A stretch of 64,000 nt of DNA from Brumimicrobium oceani (GTDB lineage: Bacteria > Bacteroidota > Bacteroidia > Flavobacteriales_D > Crocinitomicaceae): positions 454,501-518,500 of the forward strand of contig NZ_QFRJ01000002.1 of assembly GCF_003143775.1 (NCBI RefSeq). The letters are read 5' to 3'. Below are positions 1 to 6,330 of this stretch, piece after piece. Made by a program: the position numbers and the translations under genes. Each line of letters opens with the position of its first letter. Position 1 is the first letter of the stretch. The notes under the pieces are model-generated. The model did not search any database. It saw only the letters and a list, made by a program, of their open reading frames with translations, and was not told the origin of the DNA.

Positions 1-224
1 TTTCTTAGTTTAGTTTTCGCACTTTTATAAATCTGCTGAACCAGATAAAAATCAATAATAGTAGAACCTACAATAACAAATACGAATTTTGGTGCGCCCC
101 AACTGTAAAATAGAATACTCGCTATTAGGATTACAAGATTCTTCCATTTTTTATTCGTCAGATTATAGACCAAAAGGAAAACGGGCAAGAAATACAGTAT
201 AAATAGTGTAGTACTAAAAACCAT
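1..224 (-). CDS. MBOAT family O-acyltransferase, N-terminal fragment (runs off the left edge)
   Basis: An ORF read leftward from an ATG at 222-224 stays open to base 1 and encodes about 74 residues. It begins MVFSTTLFILYFLPVFLLVY and continues through NLVILIASILFYSWGAPKFV. This is the characteristic start of AlgI/DltB-like membrane-bound O-acyltransferases: a first membrane helix, a short basic loop, then a FYxWG-x-P-K/xF motif. Such enzymes transfer acyl groups to extracytoplasmic polysaccharides. The catalytic histidine would lie beyond the window, so substrate and activity cannot be judged. The family call rests on the N-terminal pattern only. Confidence 0.75.
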   Translation of the reverse strand, partial: MVFSTTLFILYFLPVFLLVYNLTNKKWKNLVILIASILFYSWGAPKFVFVIVGSTIIDFYLVQQIYKSAKTKLR

Positions 225-319
225 TGTGCAAGTTTAATCAAATAATCAACTTTTCACAACAGAAAACTGAGCAAGATTACAGATAACTTTACCTGATTAA
301 ACAGTGACAAGAAATAAAC

Positions 320-344
320 TAAAAAGAGCACCTTTCGGCGCTCC
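320..344 (-). terminator. Rho-independent terminator after the 49-residue microprotein gene
   Basis: Read on the minus strand, a GAGCGCC-GAAA-GGTGCTC hairpin with a stable GNRA-type loop is followed by TTTTT. It starts only a few bases after the stop codon at 350-352, which suggests that the small ORF is a discrete transcribed gene. Confidence 0.75.
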
Positions 345-349
345 TTTAT

Positions 350-499
350 CTAGTTTAAATGAATCAGTAACGACTCTTGTTTTGTTTTTTTAACCTCAAC
401 ACTCTTGGAATAATTAAGAATGAATTGAAGTGTAGTTTGCGATGGTTGATGTTTACCCTCCACCATCTCGGGAGCTGTTTTAGAGTAACTGTTTGCCAT
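350..499 (-). CDS. Hypothetical 49-residue microprotein
   Basis: This small ORF (ATG 497-499, TAG 350-352) encodes 49 residues beginning MANSYSKTAPEMVEGKHQPS and containing QTTLQFILNYSKSVEVKKTK. It has no signal peptide or membrane segment. The centre looks helical and the C-terminus is basic and then hydrophobic. A strong terminator hairpin directly follows the stop codon, and no other gene lies on either strand here, so it is probably real. The pattern PS-x-x-T-x-x-x-ILNYSKS resembles small uncharacterised Bacteroidota proteins I have seen, but I cannot name a family. It sits between the MBOAT gene and fabG, both also on the minus strand. Function unknown. Confidence 0.55.
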   Translation of the reverse strand: MANSYSKTAPEMVEGKHQPSQTTLQFILNYSKSVEVKKTKQESLLIHLN

Positions 500-709
500 A
501 AGCGCCTATAATTTAGTTCGATATATTAACGAACTATCTTATCGTTTATTACATGTCCACTAAAAAAAATAAGAGTTCATCCTGAAATCCAAGAATAAAG
601 CAATCTATTTAAGTGCTCTTTTCTTAGTGATTTAAAACAAAAAACCACCAATAACTTTTAAGTAATCAGTGGCCTATATTCAGTATTATCTCCTGAGAAA
701 ATAGCAATT

Positions 710-1456
710 TTACATTTGCATTCCTCCACAAACATTTATAGTTTGCCCAGTAATGTAAGTTGACATGTCAGAGCCTAGGAAAACCACAGCATTGGCAACA
801 TCATCTGGTGAACCACCTCTTTTTAAAGGAATAGCACCTCTCCATTGTTCAACAACTTTAGGGTCCAGTACTTCTGTCATTTCAGTTTCAATAAATCCAG
901 GAGCAATGGCATTGCATCGAATACCACGAGAACCAATTTCTTGAGCTACAGACTTTGTAAAACCAATCATTCCAGCTTTTGAGGCAGCATAGTTCGATTG
1001 CCCTGCATTTCCAGAGACTCCAACAACTGAAGACATATTGATAATGGAACCTTTTCTCGCTTTTAGCATAGGACGCTGAACAGCTTTAGTTAAATTAAAT
1101 GCAGATTTTAAATTGGTGTTAATCACTTCGTCCCACATTTCCTCTGTCATTCGCATCAATAAATTATCGCGTGTAATTCCCGCATTATTTACCAACACAT
1201 CAATGGTTCCAAACTCCTTAATTACATCATCAACCAATGCTTGAGCCGCATCAAAATTTGCTGCGTTGGATTTAAATCCTTTAACTACCCCACCATCCTT
1301 GGTTAATTCTGTAGCCAGTGCGTTGGCTTTTTCTTCCGACGATAAATAAGTGAAAGCAACCTTTGCTCCCTCAGCAACACATTTTTCAGCTATTGCTTTT
1401 CCTATTCCTCTTGAGGCACCTGTAATCAAAACTACTTTATCTTCTAATAACTTCAT
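710..1456 (-). CDS. fabG: 3-oxoacyl-[acyl-carrier-protein] reductase
   Basis: This enzyme performs the NADPH-dependent reduction of beta-ketoacyl-ACP in fatty acid elongation, in the cytoplasm. The 248-residue length is normal for FabG. A TGASRGIG nucleotide-binding loop is at about residues 12-19 and NNAG at 90-93. The SDR catalytic set is N115, S143, Y156 and K160 (SNYAASK). The C-terminal NVCGGM matches the family end. It appears monocistronic, with a TATATTTG box 23 bases upstream of the ATG. No fab genes flank it. Other SDR reductases share the fold, but the overall match is to FabG. Confidence 0.93.
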   Translation of the reverse strand: MKLLEDKVVLITGASRGIGKAIAEKCVAEGAKVAFTYLSSEEKANALATELTKDGGVVKGFKSNAANFDAAQALVDDVIKEFGTIDVLVNNAGITRDNLLMRMTEEMWDEVINTNLKSAFNLTKAVQRPMLKARKGSIINMSSVVGVSGNAGQSNYAASKAGMIGFTKSVAQEIGSRGIRCNAIAPGFIETEMTEVLDPKVVEQWRGAIPLKRGGSPDDVANAVVFLGSDMSTYITGQTINVCGGMQM

Positions 1457-1478
1457 TGCTGTTGTTTTTCAATTTGAA

Positions 1479-1486
1479 CAAATATA
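1479..1486 (-). promoter_or_regulatory. Bacteroidota -7 promoter box for fabG
   Basis: TATATTTG on the minus strand matches the phylum -7 consensus TAnnTTTG and predicts a start of transcription about 17 bases before the fabG ATG. I do not see a clear -33 element. Confidence 0.5.
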
Positions 1487-1561
1487 ATATTCCGTAAATA
1501 TTGTTTTCACTTTTTCATAAAAAATCTAGAATCCATCATCGCTCCTAGTTTTCCTCACCTA

Positions 1562-2614
1562 TTATAAATTGGATAAGAACTCCATTGTATCTACACCATC
1601 TGCATAATCGTTTAAAGCAGGAGATTGCGCAGCACCAAATGGAAGATAATCTTTTCCGACAATAGCTTGAATTTTATCCTCATGCGCTGCCAAGTAGCTT
1701 TCTTTCTCTTCCTCTGATTCATAAAAATGATAATGCAATACAGCTACTGGAGCAAATAATTCTTTGATTTCGCGGGTAAGAATAAAACCATTCTCAATAA
1801 TTTTTTCTTGATTCATTAAATACACGGCCTTGTAATAATCGTAATTATTACCGTATTTGTTATGATTGATTACCTCACCAAAACCAACGATTGCGCCAAA
1901 TATATGATCCAAGTTATATCCTTTTGGCAACAATAAATGGGAAACATTTCTACAACCAAGACCATAATAGGTGAAGATATCTTTTCCCAATTCTTTAAGT
2001 TCTTCAGGTGTTTCATCTCCCTTGATTACTGCAACTGAAGTTCTGTTCTTGCGAATCACACGCGGAAGGTGCCCAAAATATTTCTCAAAATATCTTGCCG
2101 TATTATCACTTCCCGTTGCAATCACAGCTTCTGCATCATTTAACTTGTCTACAATTTCTAATTGTGTTTTCAGTTCTGGTTGAAGCGCAACTAAAACTTC
2201 GAGCATCATAGGAATTAATATTTTGTCATCGCTAGACAATTTTATTATCGCTTTATTTCCAGAAAAAACTGTCGATAAAATATCATGAAAACCAACCAAA
2301 GGAATATTTCCTGCGAGAATTAAGCCAACCGCTTTTGGAGTTTTTACCACAGGATAGCCTTCTAACCAAGATGCTAAATTCTTTTCGGATAAAGTTTCGC
2401 CTATTACCCGAAAACTCTCTTTTACCGAATCTTCAGAAAACCAACCATTGTGCGCTTTCGCTCCAAGAATGGCTGTTTGCATTCTGTCATAAAACTCTTC
2501 CGCAACATAAGGATTAAAAGCTGATTTTTCTGCTCCTTCACCCCATTTAATCATGCTGTCTCCTAAAATTGAAAATGTCTTGATTGTCTTTGATCTGTTC
2601 ATGTGCTTTGTCAA
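1562..2614 (-). CDS. Acyl-CoA reductase, LuxC-like
   Basis: The 350-residue protein belongs to the LuxC/aldehyde-dehydrogenase superfamily, which reduces acyl-CoA or acyl-enzyme to aldehyde with NAD(P)H. A nucleotide-binding stretch GLILAGNIPLVGFHD is at about residues 97-111, a second nucleotide-site segment ATGSDNTARYF at 166-176, and the likely catalytic cysteine is C221 in YYGLGCRNVS. The ATG at 2612-2614 is used, although M5 is equally possible. It diverges from the ferredoxin gene through an 88-bp gap holding back-to-back promoter boxes. This reductase/ferredoxin pairing recurs in flavobacteria. The physiological substrate is unknown. Confidence 0.8.
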   Translation of the reverse strand: MTKHMNRSKTIKTFSILGDSMIKWGEGAEKSAFNPYVAEEFYDRMQTAILGAKAHNGWFSEDSVKESFRVIGETLSEKNLASWLEGYPVVKTPKAVGLILAGNIPLVGFHDILSTVFSGNKAIIKLSSDDKILIPMMLEVLVALQPELKTQLEIVDKLNDAEAVIATGSDNTARYFEKYFGHLPRVIRKNRTSVAVIKGDETPEELKELGKDIFTYYGLGCRNVSHLLLPKGYNLDHIFGAIVGFGEVINHNKYGNNYDYYKAVYLMNQEKIIENGFILTREIKELFAPVAVLHYHFYESEEEKESYLAAHEDKIQAIVGKDYLPFGAAQSPALNDYADGVDTMEFLSNL

Positions 2615-2659
2615 AATAATTTAAGTCCCTTAAAACAAAATTCCTTGTTAAAGGTTTAT

Positions 2660-2667
2660 TATATTTG
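2660..2667 (+). promoter_or_regulatory. -7 promoter box for the ferredoxin gene
   Basis: TATATTTG, a perfect TAnnTTTG match, lies 35 bases upstream of the ferredoxin ATG. It abuts the oppositely oriented box at 2668-2675. Confidence 0.55.
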
Positions 2668-2675
2668 CAAATGTA
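2668..2675 (-). promoter_or_regulatory. -7 promoter box for the acyl-CoA reductase gene
   Basis: TACATTTG on the minus strand matches TAnnTTTG, directly back-to-back with the plus-strand box at 2660-2667. Polymerase could not occupy both boxes at once. Confidence 0.45.
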
Positions 2676-2702
2676 TTGAAGTAACGCTTAAAAAGTAGTA
2701 AA

Positions 2703-3050
2703 ATGGCAATAATAATTACGGACGAATGCATCAATTGTGGAGCATGTGAGCCAGAATGTCCAAATAATGCAATATATGAAGGTGGTGCCGATTGGACCTG
2801 GGCCGATGGGACTTCTTTAAAAGGAATGATTACAACATTAAATGGAAATGAAGTTGATGCAGAGGCCGAAAACGAACCTGTGGATATGGATGTTTACTAT
2901 ATTGTAACAGATAAATGTACAGAATGTGAAGGTTTTCATGACGAACCGCAATGTGCTGCCGTTTGTCCGGTAGACTGTTGTGTCGATGATCCTGACTTCC
3001 CAGAAACAGAGGAGCAACTTTTGAAAAAGAAAGATTTTATGCATTTATAG
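2703..3050 (+). CDS. 4Fe-4S dicluster ferredoxin
   Basis: This is a small soluble electron carrier of 115 residues with two [4Fe-4S] sites. The first site is C9-x2-C12-x2-C15-x3-C19-P. The second is C72-x2-C75-x8-C84-x3-C88-P, with C92 and C93 as further candidates. An acidic, Trp-containing insertion of about 50 residues separates the sites. The second motif has the eight-residue spacing typical of the YfhL-like class. A hairpin terminator follows, so the gene is monocistronic. The acyl-CoA reductase lies divergently upstream; a redox link between the two is plausible but not shown. Confidence 0.9.
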   Translation: MAIIITDECINCGACEPECPNNAIYEGGADWTWADGTSLKGMITTLNGNEVDAEAENEPVDMDVYYIVTDKCTECEGFHDEPQCAAVCPVDCCVDDPDFPETEEQLLKKKDFMHL

Positions 3051-3076
3051 TATTTTAATATGCTTTCATAAAACGG

Positions 3077-3111
3077 AGAAGGGGCTATCGATAAGATTGT
3101 CCCTTTTTTTT
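3077..3111 (+). terminator. Terminator of the ferredoxin gene
   Basis: GGGGC at 3081-3085 pairs with GTCCC at 3099-3103 (one G-U pair) and is followed by a run of eight T. Confidence 0.65.
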
Positions 3112-3122
3112 ATGTTTTATTA

Positions 3123-3337
3123 ATTCAAGGATTAAAGGATAAACATTATTCGAAGACATAATGTAGGGACGATTTGCAATTCGTCCTATCCCCTTGGAAG
3201 AATATGATGATTGAAAAAATGTAAAATTCAAGGATTCAAAAATTCCAAGCATAAACATTATTCGAAGACATAATGTAGGGACGATTTGCAATTCGTCCTA
3301 TCCCTTTGAAAGAATATGATGATTGAAAAATTCAAAA
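3123..3337. repeat. Tandem pair of palindromic repeats (GGGACGATTTGC family)
   Basis: Two imperfect direct copies of about 103-112 bp each contain the segment ACATTATTCGAAGACATAAT followed by the palindromic core. Cores are at 3164-3187 and 3276-3300. Downstream, both copies share ATATGATGATTGAAAAA. Apart from these copies the gap between the ferredoxin and cyclase genes holds no gene. Confidence 0.85.
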
Positions 3338-3407
3338 ATAAATACATTCCCTACCACTAACCGATGAAAATTCTTATTTTCGTTGAGTAAGATTTAAACT
3401 CTATTTA

Positions 3408-5102
3408 GTGGAAAGATTTATAAATATTTTAGTTATCGACAATAACCCAATCAACATCAATGATTTACAAAAAATGTTGCTGGGCGCTGGAAATAACTTA
3501 ATATTTTGTCAAGATGAAGAATCCGCTTTTCCAGAGTTAGAAAAACGCAAATTCGGGATCATTCTGATCAACATTCAAAGTAAATGTGTAAACGGTTTTG
3601 AACTCTTGCAGCGGCTAAAATCTAATCCCAATTCCAAAGACGCATACAAAATTGTTATTAGTCAAAGTACTTCAACAGGCGCTGGACTAGTGAAGGGTTT
3701 TAGAGAAGGAGCAGTAGATTATATTTCCACTCCTTTTAATGAGAATTTGGTAAAAGCAAAAATTGAAGTTTTTAAAAGTTTGTACTTTAAAGACCTAAGA
3801 ATAAGTCAGCTTTTAGAAAACATCTTTCCTCAAACCATTCTTAAAGAATTAAGAACTGTTGGAAAATTTACACAGAAAAAAATTGGTGAAGGGGTAGTTT
3901 TATTTACCGATTTTATTGCCTTTACACAATCTGCAAAAGATCAAAACCCACTAGACCTACTTCAAGAGCTAGAAATGTATTTCAACAAATTTGATGAAAT
4001 CATGGAACGCTATAATTTGGAGAAAATCAAAACGATTGGTGATGCATACATGGCCTTGGGAGGAGTGACCGAAAAAAACAGTAAGCCTGCTGTTCGAGCA
4101 ACTCTGGCGGCGCTAGAGATCAGAAACTATGTATTAAGCAAGAAACAATTGGCCATTGCAACCAACCGAGCCTATTGGAACATTAGAATTGGTTTGCACT
4201 TGGGACCTCTCGTAGCGGGAGTAATTGGAACAAAAAAAATAAGCTATGATGTTTGGGGAAACACAGTAAACATTGCTGCAAGAGCCGAGCAAAACTCAAA
4301 AGAAAACTGCATTACAGTTACTCATTCTGTAGCCGAACAAATAAGTGAATATTTTGATGTTACCCATAGAGGAGAAATCCAATTAAAATATGGAAATCAT
4401 GCTGATATGTTTTTTGTTGATCAATTAAAAACAGAGCATTCTCTATTCAATGAAGGAAAATTACCCAATAGAAAATTGAGAGTTGCTTGCGAGTTAGCTC
4501 CGATGGATTTTGAATTTGCTCGCCGATTTATAATTACCAAATTAAAATCGTCCTTGCCAGATGAACTAGATTATCACAATATTAAACACACCCTAAATGT
4601 AGAGAAGGCTGCCATTAGAATAGCAAAGCTAGAAGGCGTAAAAGGCGAAGAGCTAATCCTTCTTAGAACCGCTGTTCTGTTTCATGATGCTGGTTTTATC
4701 TTCCGTTACTCGAAAAATGAAAGCTTCGGAATTAAAATGGCCGAAATTGAACTGAAAAAATTTGGGTATAGCGAAGAGCAAATTGAAACAATTTGTAATA
4801 TAATTTCAGCCACTCGCCAAGATCTTTGCCCAGTTACCTTGTTAGAAAAAATTATGTGTGATGCTGATCATGACTACCTTGGTCGCGCAGATTATCACAA
4901 TGTAGCGAAAACATTAAGACATGAATTGGCCAATTATGGACATACAATGAAAGAGTCGGAGTGGATCGATTTTCAAATAAACTATTTAGAAAACGTGCAT
5001 CAGTATTTCACCCAAACATCTAAGAATATAAGAGAAAGAGGTAAATTAATTCGAATTAATGAGCTCAAGAAATTACGTAAACTTATTCACTCACCACATT
5101 AA
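3408..5102 (+). CDS. Receiver-like / class III nucleotide cyclase / HD-domain protein
   Basis: The 564-residue protein has three parts. Residues 1-125 form a CheY-like receiver, but the phospho-acceptor position is N55 (ILINIQ) and the conserved Lys before Pro is T108, so it is probably not phosphorylated. Residues 155-340 form a class III cyclase with metal aspartates D168 and D212, base-recognition K208 and D281, and transition-state residues N288 and R292 (DVWGNTVNIAAR). This set fits an ATP cyclase. Residues 385-500 form an HD domain (H390/H394, H426-D427, D487), usually a phosphohydrolase fold. The start is GTG at 3408. The 3' end overlaps bshA by 20 bp. It may both make and remove a nucleotide signal; that is inference. 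Confidence 0.8.
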   Translation: MERFINILVIDNNPININDLQKMLLGAGNNLIFCQDEESAFPELEKRKFGIILINIQSKCVNGFELLQRLKSNPNSKDAYKIVISQSTSTGAGLVKGFREGAVDYISTPFNENLVKAKIEVFKSLYFKDLRISQLLENIFPQTILKELRTVGKFTQKKIGEGVVLFTDFIAFTQSAKDQNPLDLLQELEMYFNKFDEIMERYNLEKIKTIGDAYMALGGVTEKNSKPAVRATLAALEIRNYVLSKKQLAIATNRAYWNIRIGLHLGPLVAGVIGTKKISYDVWGNTVNIAARAEQNSKENCITVTHSVAEQISEYFDVTHRGEIQLKYGNHADMFFVDQLKTEHSLFNEGKLPNRKLRVACELAPMDFEFARRFIITKLKSSLPDELDYHNIKHTLNVEKAAIRIAKLEGVKGEELILLRTAVLFHDAGFIFRYSKNESFGIKMAEIELKKFGYSEEQIETICNIISATRQDLCPVTLLEKIMCDADHDYLGRADYHNVAKTLRHELANYGHTMKESEWIDFQINYLENVHQYFTQTSKNIRERGKLIRINELKKLRKLIHSPH

Positions 5103-6228
5103 ATTTGGTCAACACCTCTTCGTATAACGCTTCATATTGAGGCAAAATTTCCGCCAAACTAAACTTCATCGCCTGCGCTTTCGCTTGTATCTTAAACTGA
5201 TTTAGTGTGTCTTCGTTTTCTAAAATTCGAATTCCATTTATTGCCATATCTTCAATATCCCCAACTTTAGAAAGATGTCCAGAATATCCTTCCTTATTCA
5301 CCTCAGGAATTCCGCCAGTATTTGAAGATATTACAGGAACTCCCACTGCCATGGCTTCCAATGCAGCCAAACCAAAGCTTTCTGTTTCAGAAGGTAGCAA
5401 GAATAAATCTGCAACACTCATTAAATTGGAAGCATCTCTAATTTTCCCCACCATCATCACTCTATCGCATGTTCCTAGTTCACGACAGAGCAACTCCACA
5501 TTATGCCTGTCTGGACCGTCGCCAATTAACAGCAAACGAGATTTTACCGTTTGATTTATTTTATGGAACACGCGAACCACATCCTCTACTCTTTTGACTT
5601 TTCTAAAATTAGAGACGTGACAAATGATTTTTTCATCATCATTGGCGTATTTTCTTCGGCGCTCTAAATCCTGACCAATGGGATCATCTATAAAATCATG
5701 TATGAAATTTGAAATCACCTTAATCTCTCTCTTCGTATCAAAATGCTCGTAAGTATCTCGTTTTAAACTTTCAGATACCGCAGTAACTGCATTAGACTGA
5801 TTTAAACAAAAGGTAATTACAGGCTCAAAAGATTTATCTTTCCCCACTAAGGTGATGTCTGTTCCATGTAAGGTTGTGATGAATGGAATCTCCACCCCTC
5901 TGGATTTTAAAATTTGCTGCGCCATAAAAGCAGCAGAGGCATGCGGAATCGCATAATGAACGTGCAGTAAATCCAAACCTTCATTTTCAACTACATCTAC
6001 CATTTTACTGGCTAATTCCGTTTCATAAGGCTGGAAATCAAAAAGTGGATAGTTACTTACCACTACTTCATGATAAAAAATATTATCACGAAATGAACTT
6101 AACCTTACAGGTTGTGAATAGGTAATAAAATGAATTTTATGCCCCTTTTCTGCCAGAGCCTTCCCTAGCTCTGTTGCTACAACACCACTCCCTCCAAATG
6201 TAGGGTATAATACTATTCCAATTTTCAT
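5083..6228 (-). CDS. bshA: N-acetyl-alpha-D-glucosaminyl L-malate synthase
   Basis: This is a GT4-family glycosyltransferase that joins GlcNAc from UDP-GlcNAc to L-malate, the first step of bacillithiol synthesis. The start is set at the ATG ending at 6228, giving 381 residues beginning MKIGIVLYPTFGGSGVVATE, the usual BshA N-terminus with its glycine-rich loop. Upstream in-frame ATGs would add nine residues not seen in the family. The GT4 E-x7-E region is present as SETESFGLAALEAM. No bshB or bshC is in the window. The last 20 bases overlap the convergent cyclase gene. Confidence 0.88.
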   Translation of the reverse strand: MKIGIVLYPTFGGSGVVATELGKALAEKGHKIHFITYSQPVRLSSFRDNIFYHEVVVSNYPLFDFQPYETELASKMVDVVENEGLDLLHVHYAIPHASAAFMAQQILKSRGVEIPFITTLHGTDITLVGKDKSFEPVITFCLNQSNAVTAVSESLKRDTYEHFDTKREIKVISNFIHDFIDDPIGQDLERRRKYANDDEKIICHVSNFRKVKRVEDVVRVFHKINQTVKSRLLLIGDGPDRHNVELLCRELGTCDRVMMVGKIRDASNLMSVADLFLLPSETESFGLAALEAMAVGVPVISSNTGGIPEVNKEGYSGHLSKVGDIEDMAINGIRILENEDTLNQFKIQAKAQAMKFSLAEILPQYEALYEEVLTKFNVVSE

Positions 6229-6244
6229 TTTTGTCATTATTTGA

Positions 6245-6262
6245 TTGAACAACACTGTTCAA
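6245..6262. promoter_or_regulatory. Inverted repeat upstream of bshA (possible operator)
   Basis: TTGAACA-ACAC-TGTTCAA has two perfect 7-bp arms 17 bases upstream of the chosen bshA start. It overlaps the rejected upstream ATG codon. It could be a repressor site or a leader hairpin. Confidence 0.3.
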
Positions 6263-6330
6263 CCTTAAAACCACGTAGTCCAAACACAGTCCAGTTAGAC
6301 ATGTTCGAAATTCTATGTGTTAAAAATACA

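Noticed and set aside
3123-3337. CRISPR-like repeat pairs
   Set aside because: Only two copies, palindromic cores, imperfect flanks and no cas genes; this is a dispersed REP-type repeat.
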